The notes under the pieces were generated by a model, which saw only the letters and a program-made list of their open reading frames with translations, was not told the origin of the DNA and did no database searches. Both the position numbers and the translations under genes were made by a program. Of a stretch of 64,000 bases of DNA, positions 1 through 9,100 are shown piece by piece. Source of the stretch: Lysobacteraceae bacterium (GTDB lineage Bacteria > Pseudomonadota > Gammaproteobacteria > Xanthomonadales > Xanthomonadaceae); the NCBI GenBank assembly GCA_016789405.1, contig JAEUPQ010000031.1:62001-126000 (forward strand). The letters are read 5' to 3'. How positions within the stretch are numbered: position 1 is the stretch's first letter; each line of letters starts with the position of its first letter.

Positions 1-2
1 CG

Positions 3-1121
3 CGCGATGCCGATCGCCCCTTCGTGCGCATCGCGACCGATGCCCGGCGCGGCGCCGTGCTCGCACCGACGAAGCGACCGGTCGTTCTGGTGCTGGCGAT
101 CGGCGAATCGATGCGTGCGGCCAGCCTGGATCTCAACGGCTATGGCCGCGACACCGACCTCGACCTGCATCCGCTGCCGATCGTGAACTTCGGCCATGTC
201 AGCAGCTGCGGCACGAATACCGCGACTTCGCTGCCCTGCATGTTTTCCGACCTGGGGCGCGAGCACTACGACGATGCCGAAGCGAAGCATCGCGAGAACC
301 TGCTCGACGTGCTGATGCGCGCCGGCTACGAGGTGCTGTGGCTGGACAACAACACCGGCAGCAAGGGCCTGGCCTCGCGCGCGAAGGAAGTCTCGGCCGC
401 GAAAGGCGCCGATCCCGCGCTGTGCAACGCCGATGGCTGCTACGACGAGGTATTGGCGGCTCGCCTGAAGGCCGTGCTGCCGACGATCCGGCGCGACACG
501 GTGGTGGTGGTGCATCTGCTGGGCAGCCACGGCCCGGCCTACCACGCGCGCTATCCGGCGACGTTCTCGGTGTTCCAGCCCGAGTGCAGGACCAACGAGC
601 TGCAGGACTGCAGCGATGCGCAACTGCGCAATACCTACGACAACTCCGTGCTGTACACCACGCATGTGCTGGCGAAGATCGTGTCGATGCTCGGCGAGTC
701 GCGCGCGCTGGTGGACCGCATGTCGCCGGAAGCGATGCGCTGCCATGCGCTCCGCGGCCATCACGGCGATGCCTCGTGTCCGCCGATGCCGTCGGCGGTG
801 GACGTCGTCGATCCGGGCGTCGATGCCGCGATGCTGTTCGTGTCCGACCACGGCGAATCCCTCGGGGAAAAGGGGCTCTACCTGCACGGCGCGCCCTATG
901 CGATCGCGCCGGACGAACAGACCCACGTGCCCATGCTGCTGTGGACGTCGAACCGCTTCGCCACGCGCCGCGGCCTCGATCTGGACTGCGTGCGCCGCGC
1001 CGCGGACCGGACGCTTTCGCACGATCACTTCTTCCACAGCGTGCTGGCGCTGGCGGGCGTGAGTACCCGCGCACGCAAGCCGGCGCTCGATCTGTTCGGT
1101 GCGTGCATGCCTGCGCGCTGA
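3..1121 (+). CDS. Lipid A phosphoethanolamine transferase, 3' part (EptA/MCR family)
   Basis: The reading frame is open from the window edge, so the gene is 5'-truncated; the missing part should carry the N-terminal membrane helices. What remains is the periplasmic sulfatase-fold catalytic domain. Visible motifs are the metal-binding GES at the start of the domain, the nucleophile region TNTATSLPCMFS (the Thr that becomes phosphoethanolaminated lies here), LLGSHGPAYHARYP, and the metal site SDHGESLGEKGLYLHG. Several paired Cys fit the disulfide-rich periplasmic domain of EptA and MCR. The family moves phosphoethanolamine from phosphatidylethanolamine to lipid A at the periplasmic face of the inner membrane and lowers binding of cationic peptides. 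Family membership is clear. The acceptor (lipid A or another glycan) is inferred. The stop codon lies 7 nt from the end of the convergent VOC gene. Confidence 0.9.
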   Translation, partial: RDADRPFVRIATDARRGAVLAPTKRPVVLVLAIGESMRAASLDLNGYGRDTDLDLHPLPIVNFGHVSSCGTNTATSLPCMFSDLGREHYDDAEAKHRENLLDVLMRAGYEVLWLDNNTGSKGLASRAKEVSAAKGADPALCNADGCYDEVLAARLKAVLPTIRRDTVVVVHLLGSHGPAYHARYPATFSVFQPECRTNELQDCSDAQLRNTYDNSVLYTTHVLAKIVSMLGESRALVDRMSPEAMRCHALRGHHGDASCPPMPSAVDVVDPGVDAAMLFVSDHGESLGEKGLYLHGAPYAIAPDEQTHVPMLLWTSNRFATRRGLDLDCVRRAADRTLSHDHFFHSVLALAGVSTRARKPALDLFGACMPAR

Positions 1122-1128
1122 GCGTGGC

Positions 1129-1689
1129 TCAGGCGTCGGCGGTCTCCGCGTCGCGGGCGAATTCGTCCGCATGCAGCCATGCGGCCTGGCGCACCGTGCG
1201 GCGCGTGCGCTGCCACTCGTCCATCATCGATGGCGCAAGGCGATTGAGTTCTTCCAGCTGGCCTGGCTTGGCGGTGTTCGCGGCCAGCTCGATGCGGTGG
1301 CCGCTGGGGTCGTGGAAATAGATCGACTGGAAGATCTCGTGGTTGGTCGGGCCGATGACGTCCAGGCCCATGCCTTCCAGTCGCGTCTTCGCCGCGTGCA
1401 GCGCGTCCAGGCTGTCGACCTCGAACGCGAGATGCTGCACCCAGGCCGGGGTGTTGTCGTCGCGGCCCATGGGTGGCGAGTTCGGCACCTCGAAGAACGC
1501 CAGCACGTTGCCACGGCCCGCGTCGAGGAAGATGTGCATGTACGGATCGGGTTCCCGAGTCGACGGCACGCGATCCTCGGAGATGGCCAGCAGCAGGTCC
1601 ATGTCCAGCGCGCGCTTGTAGAAGTCGACGGTGTCGTTGGCGTCGCGGCAGCGGTAGGCGACGTGGTGGATGCCTCGGGTCAGTGCCAT
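1129..1689 (-). CDS. VOC (glyoxalase/bleomycin-resistance fold) family protein
   Basis: This 186-residue protein has a single vicinal-oxygen-chelate module. Likely metal ligands are the His of GIHHVAY near residue 8, the His of VQHLAFEV and the Glu of GHRIELAA. A C-terminal tail of about 50 residues, rich in Arg and Ala, lies outside the fold. An AGGAA ribosome site lies 9 nt before the ATG. The gene starts 39 nt after the HPPD stop codon on the same strand, so the two are very probably cotranscribed, and a role next to tyrosine or homogentisate breakdown is likely. The VOC family covers dioxygenases, isomerases and glyoxalases. The exact reaction cannot be read from sequence, and a maleylacetoacetate isomerase or extradiol-like role is only a possibility. 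Confidence 0.85.
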   Translation of the reverse strand: MALTRGIHHVAYRCRDANDTVDFYKRALDMDLLLAISEDRVPSTREPDPYMHIFLDAGRGNVLAFFEVPNSPPMGRDDNTPAWVQHLAFEVDSLDALHAAKTRLEGMGLDVIGPTNHEIFQSIYFHDPSGHRIELAANTAKPGQLEELNRLAPSMMDEWQRTRRTVRQAAWLHADEFARDAETADA

Positions 1690-1728
1690 GGGCGTGCGTT
1701 CCTGTGGAAGTGGTGTGTGGACGCGGGC

Positions 1729-2772
1729 TCAGATCACGCCGCGACGTTCCTGGTCTTTCTCCAGCGAGCGGAACAGCGCGCCGAAGTTGCCCTCGCCGAA
1801 GCCGAGGTGCTCCGCGCGCTGGATGATCTCGATGAAGATCGGCCCGATCAGGTTGCGGGTGAAGATCTGCAGCAGGTAGCCGTCCTCGTCGCCATCGACC
1901 AGCACCTGGTGTTCGCGGATGCGCGCGCGATCCTCGCGCACGCCGGGCACGCGGTCGAAGACCTCGGCGTAGTACGCGTCGTCGATCTCCAGGGTCTCGA
2001 TGCCGCTGCCGCGCAGCGCATCGAGCGAGGCGAGGATGTCGTCGGTGAGGAAGGCCAGGTGCTGCACGCCGGGCCCGCGGTATTCGCGCAGGTATTCGGC
2101 GATCTGGTCCTTGTCGTCCTTCGGCTGGTTGATCGGGATGCAGAAGGAGCCGTCGGGCGAGCGCAGCGCGTAGCTGGTCAGGCCGGTCTTCGCGCCCTGG
2201 ATGTCGAAGTAGCGCACTTCGGTGAAGCCGAAGATGTCCTTGTAGAACGACGCCCACCGGTCGCGTCCGCCGATCGGCACGTTGTTGGTCAGGTGGTCGA
2301 CGACGAGGAAGCCCTTGTCCTTCTGCACGATCGGTTGGTCCAGCGGCACGAAGTCGCGTGCGTAGATGTCGGCATGGATCTCGATGAAGTACAGCACGCT
2401 GCCGCCGATGCCCCATACCGCCGGCCAGGCGTGATCCTTGCAGTCGGCGGGCACCGCTTCGGCGCCGCGTGCCACGGCGGTGGCCAGCGCGGCCTCGGCA
2501 TCGTCGACCAGCCAGCCCATCGCGCTGATCGCCGGGCCATGGGCACGGGCGAATTCGGCGGAGTGGCCCTCGCGCTCGCCGTTGAGCAGGAAGTGGATGG
2601 CGTTCTGCCGGAAGTGGACGATGTCCTTCGCCGGGTGGCGATGCAGCTTCGAGAAGCCGAAGGCGAGGAACAGCCGTTCGAGTGCGGCGAGGTCCGGCCC
2701 ACCGGCCGTTGATGCGCAGAACTCGGTGAAGGCGATCCCGCGAATGCCGCAGGGGTTGGTGGCGGTGTCCAT
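1729..2772 (-). CDS. hppD: 4-hydroxyphenylpyruvate dioxygenase
   Basis: HPPD is a non-haem Fe(II) enzyme that converts 4-hydroxyphenylpyruvate to homogentisate in tyrosine catabolism and pyomelanin formation. The 347-residue length is usual for bacterial forms. Two VOC halves are visible. The iron ligands fit the His of VVDHLTNN, the His of VQHLAFLTD and the Glu of IGPIFIEIIQR near the C terminus, inside the family signature LLQIFTRNLIGP. The ATG at 2772 is chosen because a GAGGAG ribosome site lies 8-13 nt upstream; an in-frame ATG at 2802 lacks one. The gene leads the operon with the VOC gene and faces a LysR gene across a short intergenic region with a dyad, so divergent regulation by that LysR protein is probable. 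No homogentisate dioxygenase lies in the window. Confidence 0.93.
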   Translation of the reverse strand: MDTATNPCGIRGIAFTEFCASTAGGPDLAALERLFLAFGFSKLHRHPAKDIVHFRQNAIHFLLNGEREGHSAEFARAHGPAISAMGWLVDDAEAALATAVARGAEAVPADCKDHAWPAVWGIGGSVLYFIEIHADIYARDFVPLDQPIVQKDKGFLVVDHLTNNVPIGGRDRWASFYKDIFGFTEVRYFDIQGAKTGLTSYALRSPDGSFCIPINQPKDDKDQIAEYLREYRGPGVQHLAFLTDDILASLDALRGSGIETLEIDDAYYAEVFDRVPGVREDRARIREHQVLVDGDEDGYLLQIFTRNLIGPIFIEIIQRAEHLGFGEGNFGALFRSLEKDQERRGVI

Positions 2773-2841
2773 TCGATGCTCCTCGTCAGGCGGGGCCGGC
2801 ACGGATGCCGACGGATTGACCCGGATTCTGGCGAGGCCGTA

Positions 2842-2860
2842 AATTCGAAAAAAGCGAATT
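2842..2860. promoter_or_regulatory. Dyad between hppD and lysR, candidate LysR operator
   Basis: AATTCG at 2842-2847 and CGAATT at 2855-2860 form a perfect 6-bp inverted repeat around an A-rich 7-nt spacer. Further GAATT and TTCGAA half-sites follow at 2861-2865 and 2885-2890. The AT-rich block sits between two divergent genes, where LysR-type regulators usually bind T-N11-A dyads. The operator role is inferred. Confidence 0.5.
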
Positions 2861-2891
2861 GAATTGCGTCTCTCTTTCAGGAAATTCGAAC

Positions 2892-3788
2892 ATGAAGGTG
2901 GACCTGGAGGCCCTGCAGGCGCTGGACGCGGTCATCCGCCATGGCGGTTACGCCCAGGCCGCCGTGCAGCTGAACAAGGTCAGCTCGGCGCTGAGCTACC
3001 AGATCCGCAAGCTGGAGGACCAGCTGCGACTGCCCCTGCTCGACCGCAGCGGCTACCGGGTGCGGCTGACGCCCGAGGGCGAGGCGGTGCTGGCCGAGGG
3101 CCGGCGCCTGCTGCAGCAGGCGGGGCGGATCGAGGCCCTGGCCGAACAGCTCGCCACCGGCTGGGAAGCACGCTTGCTGGTCGTGGTCGACGGCATCCTG
3201 CCGCTGGCCGACACGCTGCAGGCGCTCAAGCGCCTCGCCGACGAGGGCGCACCGACCCGGGTCCAGCTCAAGATCGAATTCCTCGGCGGCGTGCAGTACC
3301 GCTTCGAGAAGGAGCGCGCCGACCTGATGCTGGCCAAGGACTACCTGCCCGATCCGGCCTGCCGGGCGCAGGCGCTGCCGGCGGTGGAGTGCGTGCTGTG
3401 CGTGGCGCCGGGGCATCCGCTCGCGACCTCGGACCGCGCGACCTCGGACCGCGCGGCCTCGCTGGCGGACCTGCAGTCGCATGTCGAGCTGACGGTGCAG
3501 GACTCGAGCGAACGCGGCGCGGACCGCAACCTGTTCGGTGGCGAGCGCGTGTTCCATCTGTCCGGCTTCGTCGCCAAGCGCCAGGCGCTGCTGATGGGCA
3601 TGGGCTTCGGCTGGCTGCCGCGCTACCTCGCCGACGAACACCTGGCCGATGGCAGCCTCCGTGAGTTGGGCTACGAGGGCGGATCGCGCTACCGCTTCAC
3701 GCCGTGGCTGGTGGAACGACTGGATCGCCCGCCGGGACGCGCAGGACGCCGCCTCGTCGACCTGTTGTCCGGCCGTGACGAGGCATGA
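2892..3788 (+). CDS. LysR-family transcriptional regulator, divergent from hppD
   Basis: The 298-residue protein has an N-terminal winged helix-turn-helix over about the first 60 residues (the segment containing GGYAQAAVQLNKVSSALSYQ and the LEDQLRLPLLDR wing), a linker helix, and a C-terminal substrate-binding domain. The ATG at 2892 is preferred over the upstream ATG at 2859 because AGGA lies 9 nt before it and the family fold starts there. It is divergent from the HPPD operon and probably regulates it, responding to a tyrosine-pathway aromatic; that is inferred from position. A perfect 15-bp direct duplication at 3423-3452 encodes ATSDR twice in the effector domain. A terminator that also serves the opposite strand follows the stop codon. 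Confidence 0.9.
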   Translation: MKVDLEALQALDAVIRHGGYAQAAVQLNKVSSALSYQIRKLEDQLRLPLLDRSGYRVRLTPEGEAVLAEGRRLLQQAGRIEALAEQLATGWEARLLVVVDGILPLADTLQALKRLADEGAPTRVQLKIEFLGGVQYRFEKERADLMLAKDYLPDPACRAQALPAVECVLCVAPGHPLATSDRATSDRAASLADLQSHVELTVQDSSERGADRNLFGGERVFHLSGFVAKRQALLMGMGFGWLPRYLADEHLADGSLRELGYEGGSRYRFTPWLVERLDRPPGRAGRRLVDLLSGRDEA

Positions 3789-3817
3789 AAAAACCGCAGG
3801 CCCGGGGAGACCTGCGG
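3788..3817 (-). terminator. Rho-independent terminator of the S9 peptidase operon
   Basis: On the minus strand a 7-bp stem (CCGCAGG/CCTGCGG) with a 10-nt loop is followed by six T residues. It lies about 55 nt beyond the S9 peptidase stop and immediately after the convergent lysR stop. The stem also lies at the end of the lysR transcript. Confidence 0.75.
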
Positions 3818-3871
3818 CGGGCTGGCCCGTGACGCCTGTGGCGCACGGGCTGCTTTCGAGGAATGGGTGGA

Positions 3872-6097
3872 TCAGTCGTCCATGGTGCCCGCATCGTCTT
3901 GCGCGGATGGCGCTTTCGTCGATGTAGCCGGACATGAGGTGCCGAGACCCGTCCCGCACAGGCGCTGGCTGCGTGCGAGGTAGCCGCGCAGCGCGCCGTC
4001 GGGCGGTGCTGGCGCCGGGCCGCCGAGATGCCGGTGCAGCATCGCTTCGAGCAGGTAGAGATTCGCCTCGCGGGCCAGCGGCGCGCGATTGACGTGCCCG
4101 GCCGCGTCGTCGACGAACAGGCTGACGTCCCTGCCGGCGAGCTTCAGGCGTGCGGCGTACTCGACCACGCCGGCGATGCCGACCCGCCGGTCCTCGCCAC
4201 CGGCGACCAGCAGCACGGGGCGGCGCAGCTTGGCGATGTTGGCCATCGGCGACTGCGCGCGCAGTGCGGCCATCTGTGCGCGGTCGCCGGTGTCCAGCGA
4301 CAGCATGCGCAGCATGTCCGGCATCGACACGGTGCGGCCCAGCGCGATGGCCTCGGGGTTGCGCAGGATCCAGCGCAGCGTCCAGGCCATGTCGGGCGGC
4401 GGTACGAACGCGATCGCGGCCTTGAACAGCTCCGGCTCGAAGGTGGCGCCGAGCAGTGCTGCGTAGCCGCCGAAGGAGGCGCCTGCGATCGCCACCCGCC
4501 GTGGATCGCCGATGCCCGAGGCCAGCAGGTGGCGCGTGCCTTCGACGATGTCGCGCTGCACGCGCCCGTTGCCGAAATCCCCGTCCGCCGCCAGCGTGTA
4601 GGCGATGCCGTGGCCCGTGGAGCCGCGGAAATTCGGCTCGAACACGACGTAGCCGCGCAGGGCGAGGAACTGCGCGATGCCGTTGTACTCCGGCCGTGCG
4701 TGGTTCCACGGCCCGCCGTGCGGCAGCACCACCAACGGCGCGCGGGCGACATCGTGGCCTGGCGGCACATGCACGAAGCCATGCAGGCGCATGCCATCGC
4801 TGGCCCGCCATTCCATCGGCTGGCGGCGCGCCAGCGATGCGTCCGCGATGTGGACGGCCGCCGTGCGGTCGCGCGCATGCAGCGGCGCGTCGTCGAACAA
4901 CAGCGACAGCGCACCGCTGGCCGGATCGTAGAGATGCCAGCGGAGGCCCTGCTGCTGGCCGCCGCGTGCTTCGACCAGCCAGCGTGTCGCGGGGCCGCGC
5001 GACAGCGACAGGCGCAGGTCGCGCCCGGGCAGTCGTGCGGCCAGCGCATCCACGTGCGTGCGCAGCACCGCGTCCAGCGCGTGGTTCCGCCCCACCGTGC
5101 TGCGGTACGCGACGATCTGCGGCTGGTGCGTCGCCGGATCGATCACGACGCCATCCAGATCGGCTTCGCCGTGCGGGTCTGCATGCAGCACCTGTCGCGT
5201 GCCGTCGCGCGCGAGGCGCATCAGCACCATGCGTTCCGCGCCGTCGCCGGTGTCGGCGTGCGCGCGCAGCAGCAGGCTGCCGTCGTCGCGCGCGGCGAGC
5301 GGCGAACAGCTGCGCATGTGCGTGCAACGCAGCACTTCCGTCGCCCGGCCATTCGCTTCGATGCGGCGCACGACCAGCGACAGGCCTTCGACGCGCTGCA
5401 CGAAGGCCAGCCGTCCGCGAGGGTCGAGCGCGAAGCCGAGGATGCGCTGCGTCGCGCTGTGCAGCACTTCGCGGCCGCCGCGCGCATCGATGCGGACCAG
5501 ATGCCAGCGCGCCTGCGCGGCGATGCCGCGCGGACCTGTGGTTTCCATCACGATGGCGGCGGCGGGCCGCGTGGTGTCGATGCGCAGCAACTCGCGGCGC
5601 ACGCGCGGTCCGAGCGTGGTCATCCGACCCGAGGTGCCCGTCTGGGAGCGACCCTGGTCGGCGACCGACAGCGCGTCGAGCTGGTCCGGCGATCCGAGCA
5701 TCAGCCAGCGACCGTCCGCAGACCAGTCCAGCGACTGTGCCGGGGTATGCGCGAGCAGGCGGCGCGTCGCGCCGTCGTCCAGCGTGCGCAGCCAGACTTC
5801 CCGCGCGCGGCCGGATTCGCGCAGCCAGGCGACGCGCCGGCCGTCGGGCGACAGCGTCACCGAGGACACGGCGGGCTGCAGCACGAAGGCCTTGCGCGGC
5901 AGCGCGGCGGGCGCCTTGCGCAGGCGCTCCGTGCGCAGCCAATCCGTGGTCGGTGTGGCTGCGTGCGCGGTCGCGGTCGCGAAGAAGGACAGGAGGCACA
6001 GCGCGAGCATCGATGCCACGCTGCGCATCGGCGCCCGGCGGGCGGACACGGTGGATCGCGTCGCGGATCGTGTCGCGAACGGGGTCGTCAACGGCAT
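3872..6097 (-). CDS. Secreted S9-family serine peptidase (prolyl oligopeptidase type)
   Basis: The protein has about 741 residues. It begins with a signal peptide having a long basic N-region and the hydrophobic stretch SMLALCLLSFFATATAHA, ending near residue 45. A beta-propeller region follows (WD40-like repeats such as SPDGRRVAW and SADGRWLML). The C-terminal alpha/beta-hydrolase domain has nucleophile motif GASFGGYA with Ser near residue 541, an Asp in GGEDRRVG and a His in AAGHVNR. It is expected to cleave short peptides in the periplasm or outside. The ATG at 6097 is chosen because GGAG lies 7-9 nt upstream and an earlier start would run into the upstream gene; ATG 6028 is possible but lacks a ribosome site. 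It closes a GntR-ABC operon, suggesting a peptide or envelope-stress role; this is inferred. Confidence 0.9.
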   Translation of the reverse strand: MPLTTPFATRSATRSTVSARRAPMRSVASMLALCLLSFFATATAHAATPTTDWLRTERLRKAPAALPRKAFVLQPAVSSVTLSPDGRRVAWLRESGRAREVWLRTLDDGATRRLLAHTPAQSLDWSADGRWLMLGSPDQLDALSVADQGRSQTGTSGRMTTLGPRVRRELLRIDTTRPAAAIVMETTGPRGIAAQARWHLVRIDARGGREVLHSATQRILGFALDPRGRLAFVQRVEGLSLVVRRIEANGRATEVLRCTHMRSCSPLAARDDGSLLLRAHADTGDGAERMVLMRLARDGTRQVLHADPHGEADLDGVVIDPATHQPQIVAYRSTVGRNHALDAVLRTHVDALAARLPGRDLRLSLSRGPATRWLVEARGGQQQGLRWHLYDPASGALSLLFDDAPLHARDRTAAVHIADASLARRQPMEWRASDGMRLHGFVHVPPGHDVARAPLVVLPHGGPWNHARPEYNGIAQFLALRGYVVFEPNFRGSTGHGIAYTLAADGDFGNGRVQRDIVEGTRHLLASGIGDPRRVAIAGASFGGYAALLGATFEPELFKAAIAFVPPPDMAWTLRWILRNPEAIALGRTVSMPDMLRMLSLDTGDRAQMAALRAQSPMANIAKLRRPVLLVAGGEDRRVGIAGVVEYAARLKLAGRDVSLFVDDAAGHVNRAPLAREANLYLLEAMLHRHLGGPAPAPPDGALRGYLARSQRLCGTGLGTSCPATSTKAPSAQDDAGTMDD

Positions 6098-6153
6098 GGG
6101 TGGACTCCATGGCGCCGGATCGGCATCGATCCGGCCAGGTGGGTTCGGTGGCG

Positions 6154-8013
6154 TCAGTGCGCGTGGTCCGCGTCGGTGCGCGGGTCGACGCCGTGCTGCG
6201 CCAGTGGGAGGTCGCCCGGACGATGCAGCAGCCACAGCGCGCCGAGTGCAGGCGGACCGAACACGAGGCAGGCGGCGATCCAGGCCGAGCGATGCGTCGG
6301 CGCGAGTCCGAGGCGACGCGTGCGCCACCAGCCGCCGAGGCCTGCGAGCAGCGACAGCACGACGGACAGCCACCACATCGATCGCGGAACCGGCGTCGGC
6401 GTCGTGGTTTCCAGCGGCAGCGGCGGCGCGAACAGCTTGAGCCCATGGTCGCGCACCGCGTACAGCAGGGGCGAGATCACGAAGTTGCGATAGCGGGACA
6501 CGGCGGGGTAGTCGTAGCGGAGCCTGCGCGCGGCGATGGTCTCGATGCGCCCGTCGTCGTGCGCCCGCAGCACGTACTGCGTCGGCGCGGCGCTGCCTGC
6601 GGTGTATGCGCCGTAGCTGTTGCTGAAGACGAACAGATGGCCGTCGACCAGCTCGATGATGTCGATGTTGTAGATGTCGTGGTAAGTGCCGGGGATCGGC
6701 ACGCGCAGGCGCGGCGTCATCGTGTCGCGATGCTCGGCCGCCTCGCGGGCGTCATAGAGATACAGCGCCTTGTCGCCGATCACGCCCAGGGTTTCGCCGA
6801 GCATGCCCAGGCCGACCACGTACTCGCCTTCCGGCAGGCGGATGCGCGGATGGATGCGTCGATCGTCGCTTGCGTACTGGTAGGTCGTATTGCCGGACAA
6901 CAGCAGCACGTCATCTTCCGCGCCACCCGGCGCAGGGCCGACCGGGACCGCAGGCGCCGGGAATGCCGACTGCGCATCGCCGATCCCCAGCGTGCCCACT
7001 GCGCTGCGATCGTTCAGGCGCCAGCCGTGGAAACGCATGTCGTCGTGGCTGAACACCCAGCGCACGCCCTGTCCGCGGTCATCGAACTCCATCGGCATCA
7101 CGTTCGCCAGTTCGTGCCGCTGCGGCAGCCTGCGCAGCTGCGACGGAATGCCCATGGTTTCGGACAGTGCGATCTGCTCGCGCAGCAGCGGCGCATCCGG
7201 ATGGCGGCTGCCTTCGAGCGCGAGGCGCATCCGCGTCGCCGCGTTGGCCTTTTCCACTTCGTTGTGCCCGCCGCGTGGCGGCGTAGGCGTGTTGTTCGGG
7301 TGCGAGCCTTCTGCGATCCAGGCGAACTCCGCGCCGAACAGGGCCAGCACCAGCAGCAGCGACACGCCGACCTGCAGCGGCAGCGCGATGATCGCTTCTC
7401 CCAGCGGGTGCGTGGGTGGTGCGTCGAGATCGGGCTGGAACGAGGCGAGCACGACGGCCGCGAGGCAGAGCACGCACAGTGCCTGCAGCGCGAGCATGCC
7501 GAAGCCGGTGGCCGAGGCCATCGGCAGCAGCATCACGAAAGGCAGCGCGACCACGGCGCGGCGCGGTCCGCCGAGCATGCCCTGCGCGCCGGCGAGATAG
7601 CCGATCGTTGCGATCTGCACTGCGGACAGCGCCAGCAGCCAATGGCGCTGGTCGACGACGCGCGCCGTCATCGTGTCCTGCCACAGCGCGACCAGCAGCA
7701 TCGGGATCGCGACCACGACGGCCAATGCGGCGATGCACGCGAGCATGATCGCGATCGCGACGCGGCGCGGCGGCAGCGGTCGGTGCAGCAACGTGAGCCA
7801 GACGCTCGGCTTGCGATACGTGCCCATCTGGTACAGGCCGGCGAGCAGGCCGATCGCGAGATGGCAGCCACCGATGGTCCAGTGCACGACCAGGGGTTGC
7901 TGCGCGAGATCGACGACGCGGGTCATGAAGGCCAGCACGACCAGGTGCACGCCTGCCAGCGTCAGCGCCAGCAGTCGGAAGCGCAGGAATTCGGCCTTGA
8001 ACAGTTCGAACAT
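6154..8013 (-). CDS. ABC transporter membrane protein with large C-terminal domain
   Basis: This protein of about 619 residues has six or more hydrophobic helices in the first 270 residues (for example ALTLAGVHLVVLAFM and VVVAIPMLLVALW). A hydrophilic region of about 300 residues follows, with repeated beta-like motifs, then a final helix near the C terminus. The ATG at 8013 is chosen because GAGGAG lies just upstream and the gene then begins 13 nt after the ATPase stop, typical of a transporter pair. The soluble part, which includes YLYDAREAAE and LVDGHLFVFSNSYG, resembles a propeller-like sensor, and the long extracytoplasmic domain is unusual for an ABC-2 permease. The pairing with a YtrA-type regulator and an ATPase is typical of envelope-stress or antibiotic-responsive exporters. 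The substrate is unknown. Confidence 0.8.
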   Translation of the reverse strand: MFELFKAEFLRFRLLALTLAGVHLVVLAFMTRVVDLAQQPLVVHWTIGGCHLAIGLLAGLYQMGTYRKPSVWLTLLHRPLPPRRVAIAIMLACIAALAVVVAIPMLLVALWQDTMTARVVDQRHWLLALSAVQIATIGYLAGAQGMLGGPRRAVVALPFVMLLPMASATGFGMLALQALCVLCLAAVVLASFQPDLDAPPTHPLGEAIIALPLQVGVSLLLVLALFGAEFAWIAEGSHPNNTPTPPRGGHNEVEKANAATRMRLALEGSRHPDAPLLREQIALSETMGIPSQLRRLPQRHELANVMPMEFDDRGQGVRWVFSHDDMRFHGWRLNDRSAVGTLGIGDAQSAFPAPAVPVGPAPGGAEDDVLLLSGNTTYQYASDDRRIHPRIRLPEGEYVVGLGMLGETLGVIGDKALYLYDAREAAEHRDTMTPRLRVPIPGTYHDIYNIDIIELVDGHLFVFSNSYGAYTAGSAAPTQYVLRAHDDGRIETIAARRLRYDYPAVSRYRNFVISPLLYAVRDHGLKLFAPPLPLETTTPTPVPRSMWWLSVVLSLLAGLGGWWRTRRLGLAPTHRSAWIAACLVFGPPALGALWLLHRPGDLPLAQHGVDPRTDADHAH

Positions 8014-8026
8014 GATGCTGCGCTCC

Positions 8027-8941
8027 TCAGTGCGTCGCGCCGGGCGCGATGTGGTTCTTGGCGAGGAAGGCATTCACCGCGCGATCCAGGCTCACCGGCA
8101 TGCATTGCACGTTCCGTGCACCTGCGCCTCGCAGGAAATCGCCGAAGGCCTCGTCCTGGTCGAAGACCAGGTAGTGCTGCAGGCCATCGATGCGCTGGCG
8201 TTCCAGCAGGCCGGGGATCCCGGCGGCGTCCGGGCCCTTGAAGGGAATGTCCGCGATCCAGTGGCTGACGCGTGCGCAGAATTCGTCCGGCGCCGACATG
8301 TGCACCAGCCGTCCGCGTTCGAGGATGATCAGGTTGTCCGCGACACGCTCGATCTCCTCCATCTGGTGCGAGCAGTAGACCACCGTGCACTGCTCGGTCG
8401 CGTTGCTGTACATCAGCGACTCGAGGAATGCGCGCTTGGCGACCACGTCGAGGCCCAGCGTCGGTTCGTCGAGGATCAGCAACTCCGGCGATCGCGCCAG
8501 CGCCAGCGCGAGGTTGAAGCCGGCGCGCTCGCCGCGCGAGAGCTGGCCGACCTTCTGTTCCGGCAGCACGTGGTAATGGCCGATCACTTCGTCGTAGGCG
8601 CGCGCATTCCAGCGCGGGTACTCGTTGCGCTGCATGCGCGCGATGTCCGCCACGCGCATCCAGCCGGGCAGGGTGTGCTCCTCGTTGACGAAGCCGATGC
8701 GTGCCCGGTCCTGCGGCGACAGGCGTGCGCTGTCGCGGCCGAGGATGCGCGCGGAGCCCGCGCTGGGCGAGAGGAAGCCCAGCAGCACGCGGAAGAGGGT
8801 GGACTTGCCGGCGCCGTTGGCACCGACGATGGCGTGGATGCGACCGCGCGGGATGCGCAGGTCGAGGTGGTCGAGCGCGAGCTTGCGGCCGTAGCGCTTG
8901 CTCAGGCCCTCGGTTTCGATGACGTGGTCGGCGTGGGACAT
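8027..8941 (-). CDS. ABC transporter ATP-binding protein (YtrB/CcmA-like)
   Basis: This 304-residue ATPase carries Walker A GANGAGKST near residue 40, an atypical signature motif LSRGER (instead of LSGGQ), Walker B LLILDEP and the switch His in VVYCSHQMEE. A C-terminal extension of about 85 residues after the ATPase core is typical of this subfamily. It supplies energy to the permease encoded 13 nt downstream. The gene follows the GntR regulator by about 160 nt and is expected to be repressed by it. Which compound is moved cannot be read from the sequence. Confidence 0.92.
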   Translation of the reverse strand: MSHADHVIETEGLSKRYGRKLALDHLDLRIPRGRIHAIVGANGAGKSTLFRVLLGFLSPSAGSARILGRDSARLSPQDRARIGFVNEEHTLPGWMRVADIARMQRNEYPRWNARAYDEVIGHYHVLPEQKVGQLSRGERAGFNLALALARSPELLILDEPTLGLDVVAKRAFLESLMYSNATEQCTVVYCSHQMEEIERVADNLIILERGRLVHMSAPDEFCARVSHWIADIPFKGPDAAGIPGLLERQRIDGLQHYLVFDQDEAFGDFLRGAGARNVQCMPVSLDRAVNAFLAKNHIAPGATH

Positions 8942-9100
8942 GGCGGGATCCAGGGCGGTTGTCGAACCGGATGGAAGGGCAGGAGGGCACGTCGCGGCCG
9001 GAACCCGGCACGACGCGTTCGCGCCGGATGCGGCGCGGGAATGGCGGCACTGCGGACCGATCGGAGGGCGCGGAGCGACCGCGCGCCTCAGCGGCGGTCG

